Part shown: positions 1 through 7,609 of the stretch, in pieces
Layout of the letters: every line of letters begins with the position of its first letter
Numbering within the stretch: the first letter of the stretch is position 1
Virus record (IMG/VR): IMGVR_UViG_3300038856_000064
Location: 62,001 to 126,000 of that record
Reading direction: 5' to 3' (one strand)
DNA length: 64,000 nt
Origin: a virus
Notes under the pieces: model-generated
Told to the model about the DNA's origin: nothing
The model's input: the letters and a program-made list of their open reading frames with translations, nothing else
The model's database searches: none
Made by a program: the position numbers and the translations under genes

Positions 1-247
1 GCTTTATCTTCTTAGCCTTCCTAAGCCATTTTCTATTATCAATGACCTCACTATAGAGACCATGACCGCCTTCTTTTAAAAGCTGTTTTTTACTATACTT
101 GCTGTAGTCTTTATATGGTCCAAATAAATTATCGATCCTGTCATTCAGGTCTAGAATTAGTGAATGCAACAATGAATATTTATCTAGTGGATCCGGATTA
201 TAATCAACGAACTCTTTAAAATCTTGTATAAACTTATCGTGTTTCAT
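1..247 (-). CDS. Hypothetical protein, 3' end beyond window
   Basis: An open frame starts at an ATG at 247 and reads without a stop to the left edge, so only the first 82 residues are visible. The start MKHDKFIQDFKEF is preceded by AGGA six bases upstream, a good ribosome binding site. It overlaps the stop of the upstream gene by 14 bases, the normal pattern here. The visible part is charged, rich in Lys and Asp, with no membrane segment and no motif I recognise. Function unknown. Confidence 0.7.
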   Translation of the reverse strand, partial: MKHDKFIQDFKEFVDYNPDPLDKYSLLHSLILDLNDRIDNLFGPYKDYSKYSKKQLLKEGGHGLYSEVIDNRKWLRKAKKIK

Positions 248-638
248 TGCAGTCCTCGCATTTCTTACGATTCATAAAATCAACATACCAACCTTGACCG
301 TTGCACGTTTTACACACCTGATTATGCTCCAACTCTTTATTTATTTTTCGTAATAATGTTGCAAAGATACAACTTACAATATTTTTATAATCTATAAACT
401 TACCTTCGTCAAATTCAATATCACAGCTAGCCCCGAACTTTTTATCATTAACATAAGTCCAGGCGAAGCCACCAACCCGTTTATATTTATACAGACACCG
501 ATCAAAATGAATTTCTATATCCAAAGATATTGTTTTGTCTCCGTAATCAATGATAAGCGGATTACTATATCTTGCAACTTCAAAATTGAAGGCATCTTCT
601 TGCTCTTGTAAGAATTCAGATAACGAGATCGACCTCAT
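234..638 (-). CDS. Small protein with C-terminal zinc-finger-like CxxCxGxG motif
   Basis: About 134 aa. The C-terminus carries CKTCNGQGW followed by CEDC, two CxxC knuckles about 13 residues apart. The first has the CxxCxGxG form of DnaJ-type zinc centres, so a single zinc site is likely. The rest (MRSISLSEFLQEQED at the start) has no family I recognise. The frame is open up to a TTG at 668, but the ATG at 638 is the more ordinary start and overlaps the preceding stop at 635. Neither has a strong ribosome binding site. Role unknown; nucleic-acid or protein binding is possible. Confidence 0.65.
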   Translation of the reverse strand: MRSISLSEFLQEQEDAFNFEVARYSNPLIIDYGDKTISLDIEIHFDRCLYKYKRVGGFAWTYVNDKKFGASCDIEFDEGKFIDYKNIVSCIFATLLRKINKELEHNQVCKTCNGQGWYVDFMNRKKCEDCNETR

Positions 639-868
639 GTCTTGAACCACCCGGCTTCCTCGTCCCAAAATACTTCTTGAGTCTTTTCATAATTTTTAGA
701 ACTCCAGAAGGACCCATGACAGACAGCCTCATACCACCTATCTTTGTTCCTGTCGTGAACTATCCATCCTTTTTCGCCATTGATTATTGCCTCGCCATAC
801 GCCGTATTTGTATTGACGCTTACGGTAAAGCCACAAAATGTAGGTGTATTATTCAGCGAATCACCCAT
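635..868 (-). CDS. Hypothetical small protein, 77 aa
   Basis: It starts at an ATG with GAGGTAAATA just before it, a good ribosome binding site, four bases after the stop of the gene upstream. The product is acidic and rich in aromatic residues (six Trp), with no signal peptide, membrane segment or known motif. It belongs to the run of small unknown genes at the left end of the glycan region and is probably cotranscribed from the promoter at 2633-2660. Confidence 0.65.
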   Translation of the reverse strand: MGDSLNNTPTFCGFTVSVNTNTAYGEAIINGEKGWIVHDRNKDRWYEAVCHGSFWSSKNYEKTQEVFWDEEAGWFKT

Positions 869-871
869 TAT

Positions 872-1213
872 TTACCTCGCTTTATAATCCTTTAAGTTCG
901 GTTCGCGAACCAATTCCTCATTTCCCTCTTTCACAGCCTTGGCAAAAATTTCACCTAGACCAGCAACAAGACGTGGGCGTATAACCCCATTGAGATAATC
1001 TATCTTCCTCTTGATCGCTCCGACTTGAGCATCATCAAAATTTGGATTACGCACTTGATCTTCTAGTTGCCATAGTTTTACATGTACAATGGCAAGTCTT
1101 TCAATAGCATAAGTAAGAGTTACTGGAGGATTAAAAGTACAATCAGACTCAACTAGATGACGAAATTCATCAGTGCGCATGTAGTCGTGGATAAAACTAT
1201 CTAAGTTTTTCAT
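872..1213 (-). CDS. Hypothetical protein, 113 aa
   Basis: I chose the ATG at 1213 (MKNLDSFIHDYM) over one at 1228. It forms an ATGA overlap with the stop of the upstream gene and has GGGAG eight bases ahead. The product looks all-helical and charged, without membrane segments. The middle (YAIERLAIVHVKLWQLEDQVR) could form a short coiled coil. No family recognised. Confidence 0.65.
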   Translation of the reverse strand: MKNLDSFIHDYMRTDEFRHLVESDCTFNPPVTLTYAIERLAIVHVKLWQLEDQVRNPNFDDAQVGAIKRKIDYLNGVIRPRLVAGLGEIFAKAVKEGNEELVREPNLKDYKAR

Positions 1214-1482
1214 TCTATCATCTCCCATCCTTCTTCAATCAAGTCCGTTATTGCATACTGCGGAATCCAATATCCCACTAATTTCATTTCTAATAGCTTT
1301 ATGGCACATTCTATAGGATGTGAGAATAAAAAAGACTGACCATCATACGGTAATCCGATCTCGACTATGGTGCCATCATCCTGATATCTTTTCGCGGCTA
1401 GCTCTAGAACCCACCCGTCATCAGATTCATAAACATATGCATCACATTGAAAATTATTCGTGCTCCATCGACAATAAGACAT
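1210..1482 (-). CDS. Small conserved phage protein of the MSYCRWS type, 90 aa
   Basis: The N-terminus MSYCRWSTNNFQCDAYVYES resembles a recurrent family of small phage proteins that begin MSYCR(F/W)S and continue with a D-x-Y-V-Y-E strand. I recall the family but not an assigned function. The rest is a mixed alpha/beta sequence with no catalytic motif that I can see. The gene abuts the GT9-like gene (start 1482 touching its stop), so the two are surely in one transcript. Confidence 0.7.
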   Translation of the reverse strand: MSYCRWSTNNFQCDAYVYESDDGWVLELAAKRYQDDGTIVEIGLPYDGQSFLFSHPIECAIKLLEMKLVGYWIPQYAITDLIEEGWEMIE

Positions 1483-2369
1483 CAGCTATATACCTCCTTC
1501 ACAATAAGATCAGCTACGGTAGTAACATTTGGCGCGGGGCAAAGCTCCAGGATGTTCTTAGTGCGAATTCCCATGGCTTGACACCCGGTCTTCTGCATAG
1601 GAAAGTCCTTAGAGTGCAAAACAATCATCGGGGTTTCTGTAGCCGCAGCTAGGGTTTTTGCGCCCGAATCTAATCCAAACCACAGGTCACTATTATCGAT
1701 CAGTGATGCCCATTCTTTGTATGGCATCCCCCTTGCATCTATCACATTATTTGGTAACGGCTCATTAGGTGCACCTGTAAAAACACACTTGATATCTTTT
1801 TGTTCTAGTAGGTCAACTAGCAATTGATAATTCTCAGGTGACCAGACCGGACTAGCCGCATAACTTATATGATTCACAGTAATGAATGTCTTACAGGAAT
1901 CGTCACTCTTTTCTGGACCAAGGTCATTATCAAGTATAAATTTGAGCGCAACCCTCTCTTGCTCATCTGTAATATTTAGTACAATACTACGATCTTTTAC
2001 GTCGTTAGGATTCAAGCCTGCATTTCGTGCTCGTAAGCTAATAAAATCTTCGGTAGGGCGCTCGTAGAAATTACTATAGCGTGGCCAGTATTGTAAGTCA
2101 TAATACTTATCATGCCTTTTTACAACATCTAGAATCTTACGATCCATATCATGCTCTGCTTCTTGTCTAGTTGTGTGACCTTCGGGCAATTTCCAATATA
2201 CTATTTCATCAATATGAGGGTTGCCAGCAATAACGGGGGCGAATTTATCTCTTATGTGCCACGAAATAAAAGCATCTGGATGAAGCTCGCGGATGTGTTT
2301 TATTATTGGTGTAGCATAAAGCACGTCAGCCATTGCCCCCCACGCAATAATACCGATCGACTTAGGCAT
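1482..2369 (-). CDS. Glycosyltransferase family 9-like (heptosyltransferase fold)
   Basis: About 295 aa from the ATG at 2369 (MPKSIGIIAWGAMADVLYAT). The N-terminus matches the GT-B start of heptosyltransferase-type enzymes: a beta strand, then a Gly-rich turn, then D-x-L-x-x-T-P. The C-terminal half has WFGLDSGAKTLAAATETP, equivalent to the family's G-x-D-S-G/T-x-x-x-H-x-A nucleotide-sugar site, although the usual His is Lys here. Expected to transfer a sugar from a nucleotide donor; acceptor unknown. It overlaps the coiled-coil gene upstream by 8 bases and is transcribed with it from the class 1 promoter at 2633. An earlier in-frame start at 2399 would add ten residues and lie deeper inside that gene. 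Confidence 0.8.
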   Translation of the reverse strand: MPKSIGIIAWGAMADVLYATPIIKHIRELHPDAFISWHIRDKFAPVIAGNPHIDEIVYWKLPEGHTTRQEAEHDMDRKILDVVKRHDKYYDLQYWPRYSNFYERPTEDFISLRARNAGLNPNDVKDRSIVLNITDEQERVALKFILDNDLGPEKSDDSCKTFITVNHISYAASPVWSPENYQLLVDLLEQKDIKCVFTGAPNEPLPNNVIDARGMPYKEWASLIDNSDLWFGLDSGAKTLAAATETPMIVLHSKDFPMQKTGCQAMGIRTKNILELCPAPNVTTVADLIVKEVYS

Positions 2370-2613
2370 CCTCCCCACCCCCCTCGTCAATCCCGTCAAT
2401 CCCCTCTATAATTGCGCTACGGAGACTATCCTGGCGTCCTCGCACCGCCGTTAGTTCTCTATCTAGACGAGATGTCAACTCGGTTAGTTCGCGATTTTTT
2501 GCCTCTAGAATAGAGAGGGTGTGGTGATTCTCTTCTACTTTTTGAACCAATGCATCTAGCCTAGTCTGTAGTTCTTCGACTCGTTTTTCGTTTTGTTTAC
2601 TTCGCTTGAACAT
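2362..2613 (-). CDS. Small coiled-coil protein, 83 aa
   Basis: Residues 8-65 form an almost uninterrupted heptad pattern (EELQTRLDALVQKVEENHH and onward) predicting a long coiled coil, followed by a Gly/Asp/Glu-rich tail. It is the first gene after class 1 promoter A, with GGAGG at a normal distance from the ATG, so the mRNA leader would be only about 10-15 bases. No enzyme motif is present. It could be an oligomerising adaptor or spacer. Function not assigned. Confidence 0.75.
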   Translation of the reverse strand: MFKRSKQNEKRVEELQTRLDALVQKVEENHHTLSILEAKNRELTELTSRLDRELTAVRGRQDSLRSAIIEGIDGIDEGGGEDA

Positions 2614-2632
2614 GGTGTACCTCCATACCTCT

Positions 2633-2660
2633 ATTATGTGGCAAGATGCCTATTCCGTGC
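2633..2660 (-). promoter_or_regulatory. Class 1 phage promoter A
   Basis: Minus-strand -35 GCACGG (2655-2660), 16-bp spacer, -10 CATAAT (2633-2638), within the shared block GCCACATAATA. It lies in the gap between the GT2 gene stop at 2669 and the ATG at 2613. It matches five other sites in the window with identical spacing. Confidence 0.85.
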
Positions 2661-2668
2661 GGATTTTC

Positions 2669-3388
2669 TTATATATGCCTGATGCTACTCGAATCAAGAC
2701 GCCATAGGGCACAAAGTTCAGGTAGGCGGTGGAACTTATATCCAGCTAGTATGGCCTTTTTCCAAGTCTCATAATCTGGTGACTTACCGTCTAGCTTGAC
2801 ATCAGAGCGCGAGAAGCCACCTAGTTGTTTTAAAATCTCAGGACGATAAATCATAGTGGTATGCCCCAAACAATTCTGCCCCTTAGTTAACAGGCAATGT
2901 TTTATCTGTTCATGTGTACAGACATCTAGATTAGGTTCATTGGGCTCCACATAATCTAACTCTAACATTTCTGGTGCAGGGTCTCCATAAAATCCTACCA
3001 TGCGAGTAGAAATAAATGAAATTTCTGGATGGTTTCCTAAGAACTTCATCTGCAACTCTAATCTTTGAGGATGGATAATATCATCAAGATCAAAATGCCC
3101 CATCCATTCTGTATCAACTAGAGATGCGCCATAATCAATTACCGCTCCGATTACTGGTTCGCTCTTAAATGAATAAGAGTCAACCCTATCCCAAAGATCA
3201 TCACTCAGGCAAGATAGGGCATCGTTCCACTCAAGCACCTTCTCGGACGTATCCCAATCCCAATTGTGGGCGATGAAGATGATATTAAAATCTCGAAATG
3301 TCTGTCTCTCTAGTTGTTCTGCCCAATGCTTAATCCAAGGACGGTGAGCTTCATGACAATATGAAAGAATTGTTAAGTTCTTAGTCAT
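2669..3388 (-). CDS. Glycosyltransferase family 2-like protein
   Basis: 239 aa with a GT-A type layout. The N-terminal strand LTILSYCHEAHRPWI is followed by the helix and strand pattern of family 2. The metal and nucleotide site is seen as MGHFDLDDIIHPQRLE (around residues 99-113, D-x-D-D). The C-terminal part has the acceptor-side region ending in CALWRLD. It should add a sugar from a nucleotide-sugar donor; donor and acceptor cannot be read from sequence. It is the last gene of the operon that begins at promoter B, and the next transcription start lies immediately downstream. Confidence 0.85.
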   Translation of the reverse strand: MTKNLTILSYCHEAHRPWIKHWAEQLERQTFRDFNIIFIAHNWDWDTSEKVLEWNDALSCLSDDLWDRVDSYSFKSEPVIGAVIDYGASLVDTEWMGHFDLDDIIHPQRLELQMKFLGNHPEISFISTRMVGFYGDPAPEMLELDYVEPNEPNLDVCTHEQIKHCLLTKGQNCLGHTTMIYRPEILKQLGGFSRSDVKLDGKSPDYETWKKAILAGYKFHRLPELCALWRLDSSSIRHI

Positions 3389-3567
3389 CTACATCTCCTA
3401 ACTGGTTTATTAATAGCTTCTTCAATACTCCATCCTAATTTACTTATACGATTTAAAATTGTTTTATATGGCAAGTTATGCGTTTCGCAATAAGTTTTGA
3501 GTGATATACTGCCTATCATAAATTTTACCTTAGGAGGGCGACGATTTGACACCTGTTCCTTTATCAA
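3385..3567 (-). CDS. Orphan helix-turn-helix protein or frameshifted C-terminal part
   Basis: 60 aa from a TTG at 3567. Residues 22-55 (SLKTYCETHNLPYKTILNRI and GWSIEEAINKP) match the small HTH module often found in HNH and GIY-YIG homing endonucleases and as orphans in phages, with the typical GWS-x-E-E-A ending. There is no nuclease domain. The only start codons are TTG, an internal GTG or an ATG at codon 17. A better-equipped start (GTG with GGAGG) lies upstream in another frame at 3598, so this may be the +1-frame continuation of that ORF or a remnant of a lost homing endonuclease. See the separate entry at 3530-3598. Confidence 0.55.
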   Translation of the reverse strand: MIKEQVSNRRPPKVKFMIGSISLKTYCETHNLPYKTILNRISKLGWSIEEAINKPVRRCR

Positions 3568-3598
3568 ACCACGTTCCGTCTGAAATATATCTTGCCAC
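3530..3598 (-). CDS. Short ORF with strong RBS, possible upstream part of a +1-frameshifted gene
   Basis: A GTG at 3598 has GGAGG eight bases upstream (3606-3610), the best ribosome binding site in this stretch. It opens a 22-codon frame reading VARYISDGTWFDKGTGVKSS before a TAA at 3530-3532. The DGTWFDKGT segment resembles conserved text I recall from small phage proteins. The HTH ORF (3385-3567) overlaps it in the +1 frame, with the crossing at TCC TAA. Either a small real gene, a frameshift-fused gene or a broken gene; the sequence alone does not decide. Confidence 0.4.
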   Translation of the reverse strand: MARYISDGTWFDKGTGVKSSPS

Positions 3599-3600
3599 GC

Positions 3601-3816
3601 CTAATCCTCCAACCATACAAAAATCTTAGAAGGTTCTGTACAATGTTCTACACCATTCTCGTCATAAAATGGAATAAATGTAGCATCCTCTAAAAGCGCA
3701 TCCTTAACCCATTCTTCGATTTGTTTACGAAATGCCGCATTCTCTTTTTTAGTCCCTAGACTCTCAAATGATGCCTTTACTTCACATCCGATTGTTACCT
3801 TTATAGTCTTAGCCAT
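3601..3816 (-). CDS. Hypothetical small protein, 71 aa
   Basis: It starts at an ATG inside the end of the upstream CgeB-like gene (8-base overlap). The sequence alternates charged and hydrophobic residues (MAKTIKVTIGCEVKASFESL), suggesting a small alpha/beta domain, with no recognisable motif. It stops at a TAG whose downstream frame stays open into the HTH ORF, but independent start signals there make readthrough unnecessary. Confidence 0.6.
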   Translation of the reverse strand: MAKTIKVTIGCEVKASFESLGTKKENAAFRKQIEEWVKDALLEDATFIPFYDENGVEHCTEPSKIFVWLED

Positions 3817-4825
3817 TCCATCCCCTTCCCGTTCTCCAGTCCTCTATGAAATTTTTCATCCTAGTTGTCCACAAATTTTTCTCACGTTTATGATATGCCG
3901 CATTAGCAATTTCTTGTCGTTCATGTGGATGATCCAAGTAATACTTGATGCCATCGATCATATCGTGCACAAAGTGATACTCTACAAATTCTTTATTGGG
4001 TGTGTAAATCTTATGAAGATCATCTGTCTCTGTATGTTGGGTAGTAACCATGAAGGCTCCGCATCCCAATAATTCGAAATCTCTTCCCTTGATTTGGCCA
4101 TGGTTAGCGCTCCTAGAACACCAACGTAAGTTAAGGTTGATCATACTATCATTAAAGATGCTAACCATATCTTTACAGCTAGGGCGCCCATGATGATCTG
4201 GATGATCTCCCCAAAAGTGTCCCCACGTATGCACACGAATCCCAGCGCCACGTAATTGAGCAATGATACTCTCACGAATTCCGTGTCTTTGCCCGACAAA
4301 CGATACCTCGAATTGTGGCCCTGTAAATGATAGCTCGCGATGACACCAACTAGGAATTCCGAATGGCATATGATAACACTTTACTCCATCATTGCGAAGT
4401 TGATCCATCATATGAAGCGCTGGACTAATTGTGTGAGTATCATACCCCTCTGTGACTCTAGACTCTACAAAGCGGTCGCCCGAATAATGCTTATAGCGCA
4501 TATGGATATCGGGGTGATAGCTTACTATTGGAGTGCCGCCGTCGATTATTTGACGAGCCTGCGGGAGGTGAATACCCAATGCATGCGTGACTGGAATTTG
4601 GAAAATTAAGTCAACGCCCTTTGCAAGACTTACTAAACGCTCTAGCCCCTTAGGGTCGCTCTGAGTGTCAACCCAATGTGTCTCTAGCTCTACTAAACCC
4701 TCGTCTTCTAGTTGCTTCCATGGTTTATAGATATTTTCGTATTCCCACGAGGCGTTGGAAAAGTCAGGCTTCATCTGTCCGTTCTGCCCAAAGTCAGCAT
4801 ACAAACAGGCTAGTAAAATCTTCAT
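3809..4825 (-). CDS. CgeB/YkvP-like GT-B glycosyltransferase
   Basis: 338 aa. The C-terminal half has the signature of the CgeB-like glycosyltransferase group (Glyco_trans_1_2 type): QIKGRDFELLGCGAFMVTT, then a Y-T-P-N-K-E-F-V-E-Y stretch and YYLDHPHERQEIANAA, i.e. the Gly-rich turn, E-rich donor region and HP-x-x-R-x-x-IA helix. The N-terminal domain has a Rossmann-like start (MKILLACLYADFG). A sugar transferase is very likely; substrate unknown. It overlaps neighbours on both sides by 1-8 bases and follows the formyltransferase directly, so it may use that enzyme's product. Confidence 0.85.
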   Translation of the reverse strand: MKILLACLYADFGQNGQMKPDFSNASWEYENIYKPWKQLEDEGLVELETHWVDTQSDPKGLERLVSLAKGVDLIFQIPVTHALGIHLPQARQIIDGGTPIVSYHPDIHMRYKHYSGDRFVESRVTEGYDTHTISPALHMMDQLRNDGVKCYHMPFGIPSWCHRELSFTGPQFEVSFVGQRHGIRESIIAQLRGAGIRVHTWGHFWGDHPDHHGRPSCKDMVSIFNDSMINLNLRWCSRSANHGQIKGRDFELLGCGAFMVTTQHTETDDLHKIYTPNKEFVEYHFVHDMIDGIKYYLDHPHERQEIANAAYHKREKNLWTTRMKNFIEDWRTGRGWNG

Positions 4826-5553
4826 TACTCCTCCACCAAATTTAGATGTATCCGGTAAATCTTACCGTCGATCTCAATCTTACGCCCAGACCAGTCATTA
4901 TCAAATGTCCGAGCCCTAAGTTCATTGATAAGATCATAGCCATCATATAAGCGCATTTCACTCTTCGTTATGGGGGGCAACTCAAAGTCTTTGCTATGGT
5001 GACTAACCGCCTTACTTTCGTCTTGTGGGACCCCATTGGGTATATGATTATTTGCAATTAGAAATAAATTAGTATCTATCAACTCCTTCATCGCTTTGAC
5101 TGCCTTGTCGTAGGCAGACTCTCCCGTATCCAGTGGTGTTAGCTCAACCTTCTTTTGCCATAGAATATTACCCGTATCGACTCCATCATCGACCCTATGA
5201 ATAGTGACCCCAAACGGTGTCCCCTCTACGATGGACCAATAGTATGGATGCTTTCCTCTCCCGTATGGGAGATAAGATGGGTGGGTATTAATTACTGTTA
5301 GTCCTGGAGTTTTATGGATATGCTTAAGAATCTTAGGCCACCAAGCGAGTACAATTAGATCAGGTTTGAATGTATCTACAAGGTGTTGAGTAAGAGACTC
5401 ATCTGTATATTTAAATGAAGGAATATCCTCTAGCACACACCACGCCCCCTCATGTTGAACAAAGGCAACATTTTCTGGACGGTATGAAATTATCCGATCA
5501 CAAAGATATTTGCCAACCTCGTGATTACCAGCAAGTATACCTATCTTAGTCAT
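4825..5553 (-). CDS. Formyltransferase, probably sugar N-formyltransferase
   Basis: 242 aa with the Formyl_trans_N fold of methionyl-tRNA and sugar N-formyltransferases. The catalytic motif is present in order: NTHPSYLPYGRGKHPYYWSI (about residues 88-107) with the Asn and His of the family, then GVTIHRVDDGVDTGNIL with the catalytic Asp. The enzyme transfers formyl from N10-formyltetrahydrofolate to an amino group. It lacks the C-terminal tRNA-binding domain of MTF and sits next to a sugar aminotransferase, so the likely acceptor is an amino-deoxy sugar nucleotide. Context supports this; specificity is inference. Cotranscribed with the methyltransferase and aminotransferase upstream. Confidence 0.85.
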   Translation of the reverse strand: MTKIGILAGNHEVGKYLCDRIISYRPENVAFVQHEGAWCVLEDIPSFKYTDESLTQHLVDTFKPDLIVLAWWPKILKHIHKTPGLTVINTHPSYLPYGRGKHPYYWSIVEGTPFGVTIHRVDDGVDTGNILWQKKVELTPLDTGESAYDKAVKAMKELIDTNLFLIANNHIPNGVPQDESKAVSHHSKDFELPPITKSEMRLYDGYDLINELRARTFDNDWSGRKIEIDGKIYRIHLNLVEE

Positions 5554-6232
5554 CGTTCTTACCTATAAACACAACCTCAGGATGCCACTGATCGTAAATG
5601 ATAGCGGAAGATTCACGGTATTCGCAATACCTATAGGTATGTTTGATATGCTTAATTTCCTCGTCCTCCATCACTGGACTTAGTAAACGCCCCGTCTGCT
5701 CGAAGATCTGTAATATATTTCTAGTTGGCGTAATCTTACTTTTATTCCAGGTATTACCATCCATAAATGGTTGTCCAGTGATTAAATCTTCTACTACGTA
5801 GAGACCGCCTTTTCTAACAAACGGAAATAGGGCACCTAGAGAAATCTGTTGGTGTGCCTGATCATGACTTCCGTCGTCCACAATGATGTCGAAAATTCCT
5901 ATTCCGAATTCATCAATCGCGCGCAATAGCTCTTTTCTATTGCCCTGATCGGCTATGGTGGTAAAGATACGATCGTGCTTTAGTAGGTGTGCAATTTCAT
6001 AGCATGTGGTAATATCAATGCCATGCACCTCAGCGTTAGGAAAATACTCAGCCCACGTTCGAAGCGAGCTACCCTTATTTGTCCCAATCTCAAGAATCTT
6101 AAGTGGCGCGTCTCTCTCAATTCCTTGGCGTTTAAAATACTCCAAGTAAAGTGGAAGATAACCCAACTCTAACTTGTCGGTTTGGAATTGTCTGGCGAAT
6201 TCCTTAAGTTCATCTAGATTATGATTGTTCAT
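5546..6232 (-). CDS. Class I SAM-dependent methyltransferase
   Basis: 228 aa. Motif I is LKILEIGTNKGSSLRTW (about residues 42-58), followed by the acidic ribose-binding residue in VHGIDITTC and the DIIVDDGSHDQAHQQ motif, then GGLYVVEDL. This DDGSH variant is typical of the TylF/MycE/CmcI-related O-methyltransferases and hydroxylases that act on sugars and antibiotics. In a cluster with an aminotransferase and a formyltransferase, the simplest reading is methylation of a sugar hydroxyl. It starts inside the 3' end of the aminotransferase gene (14-base overlap). Confidence 0.8.
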   Translation of the reverse strand: MNNHNLDELKEFARQFQTDKLELGYLPLYLEYFKRQGIERDAPLKILEIGTNKGSSLRTWAEYFPNAEVHGIDITTCYEIAHLLKHDRIFTTIADQGNRKELLRAIDEFGIGIFDIIVDDGSHDQAHQQISLGALFPFVRKGGLYVVEDLITGQPFMDGNTWNKSKITPTRNILQIFEQTGRLLSPVMEDEEIKHIKHTYRYCEYRESSAIIYDQWHPEVVFIGKNDD

Positions 6233-7355
6233 CTAATATTACCTTGAGTGTATCTATAACTCTAACAACATCATCATCTGTTAATTCTAGATGGATAGGA
6301 AGAGTCAATAGCTCGTTAGAAAGTTCATGTGCCACTGGACACGTATTCATACCATGCCTATACATACGATAAAAAGTATTGTCAATATAGTGGACGCCAG
6401 GGTAAATCTTCTCTTTGTTTAATGCCTCAACAACAGCGTCACGATTATAGACTGCCATCTGGAAGAGGTGACATGATGATTTTACGTTAGGATCTTCTAC
6501 AATTCCCCTAGTCTGATATGGAAAGTTATGCTTGTATTGAAGGGCAATATCTATGCGACGTTTATTATCTTCATCTAGATACTTTAGTCCTACTAATCCC
6601 AGGGCTGCCATTATGGCATTGCCATGGTACTTATAACCAACCTCTGGCACATCGTATCTCCACTTATAAGAGCCTCCACGCTCACTTCGCATAAATGTAT
6701 CCTTGTCGATACCTAGCCAGCTTAACTTGCGTGACTTGGCATCAAACTCGGCATCCTGAAAGCATACCATACCTGAGTCCGCCGTGGGGAGATTTTTCAC
6801 AGATTGAAAGCTAAAAACAGCAACATCTGCCTCGTTACCAATATGTCGTCCGTCAACCTCCGCTCCAGCGAGATGAGCAGCATCTAGAATAAATTTAAGT
6901 CCATGCTTCTTACAGATAGCGCGGATCTCGTTTAATGGCCCTGGGTTCCCTCCCATGCCCACATACATAACTGCCCGCGTCCTGGTAGTAATCTTGCTCT
7001 CGACCTCCTTAGGGTCCAGGCAGAGGGTCCTTTCGTCCACGTCAGCGAACACGGGGAATAGTCTCTCATAGAGGATAGCGTGGTTAGTTGACACAAACGT
7101 CAGGGGTGTGGTGATTATCTCGTCACCGTCACTCCACCCATAGGCATCCTTAAAAATTTTGACAGCTAGATGCAGTCCTGCTGTTGCCGAGTTAACAAAA
7201 TGAGCATGTGGTAATCCAGTATACTTTTTCCAGGCTTGCTCAAATTCGACTGTCTTACCACCAAGACCAGTCCAACCAGCGTCAAGACATTCCCGAATAG
7301 ACTTTAGGCACTCTTCTACTCTATAAATCGGTTTTAGGACCTGCAAGCTCTTCAT
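6219..7355 (-). CDS. DegT/DnrJ/EryC1-type PLP sugar aminotransferase
   Basis: 378 aa, the usual length of the family. The PLP Asp lies in KFILDAAHLAGAEVDGR and the Schiff-base Lys in AVFSFQSVKNLPTADSGM, both at the expected spacing. The N-terminus has the common GWTGLGGKTVEFEQAW start. These enzymes convert a nucleotide-linked keto sugar to an amino sugar with glutamate as donor. Dehydratases that would make the keto sugar are absent from the window, so the substrate would come from the host or from genes elsewhere. It is the first of the aminotransferase, methyltransferase, formyltransferase trio. Confidence 0.9.
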   Translation of the reverse strand: MKSLQVLKPIYRVEECLKSIRECLDAGWTGLGGKTVEFEQAWKKYTGLPHAHFVNSATAGLHLAVKIFKDAYGWSDGDEIITTPLTFVSTNHAILYERLFPVFADVDERTLCLDPKEVESKITTRTRAVMYVGMGGNPGPLNEIRAICKKHGLKFILDAAHLAGAEVDGRHIGNEADVAVFSFQSVKNLPTADSGMVCFQDAEFDAKSRKLSWLGIDKDTFMRSERGGSYKWRYDVPEVGYKYHGNAIMAALGLVGLKYLDEDNKRRIDIALQYKHNFPYQTRGIVEDPNVKSSCHLFQMAVYNRDAVVEALNKEKIYPGVHYIDNTFYRMYRHGMNTCPVAHELSNELLTLPIHLELTDDDVVRVIDTLKVILDEQS

Positions 7356-7609
7356 TAAATAAAATCCCTCATATCATTCATAGTATGCTCGACAACCCTA
7401 GCGCTATCCCACCAATCAAAATGATCTAGATGATTCTTCATCTCTTCTTCTGAATCATCTTTAAAAAGATCTCTTAGCCACGCATGACCATCAGCGTTGT
7501 ATTTATCACAAGCCTCCTGTGCTGCCTCCTCTGTATCAAAGATGCCCAGAAGATTATAACCCTCATCATTTGAGTTAATGACAGTGTATACTGTTCTATG
7601 TGTATCCAT
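7355..7609 (-). CDS. Hypothetical small protein, 84 aa
   Basis: Acidic product with an N-terminal beta-like segment (TVYTVINSNDEGYNLLGIFD) and the following helix TEEAAQEACDKYN, a pattern I have seen in small phage proteins of unknown role. It has no signal peptide, membrane segment or catalytic motif. Its ATG overlaps the end of the GT2 gene by 14 bases and its stop touches the aminotransferase start. Confidence 0.65.
   Translation of the reverse strand: MDTHRTVYTVINSNDEGYNLLGIFDTEEAAQEACDKYNADGHAWLRDLFKDDSEEEMKNHLDHFDWWDSARVVEHTMNDMRDFI

Noticed and set aside
3601-3603. TAG readthrough between the 71-aa gene and the HTH ORF, or stop recoding
   Set aside because: The frame stays open after TAG for only 11 codons before the TTG, TAG is used as a normal stop for sigma and capsid genes, and no suppressor tRNA is visible.
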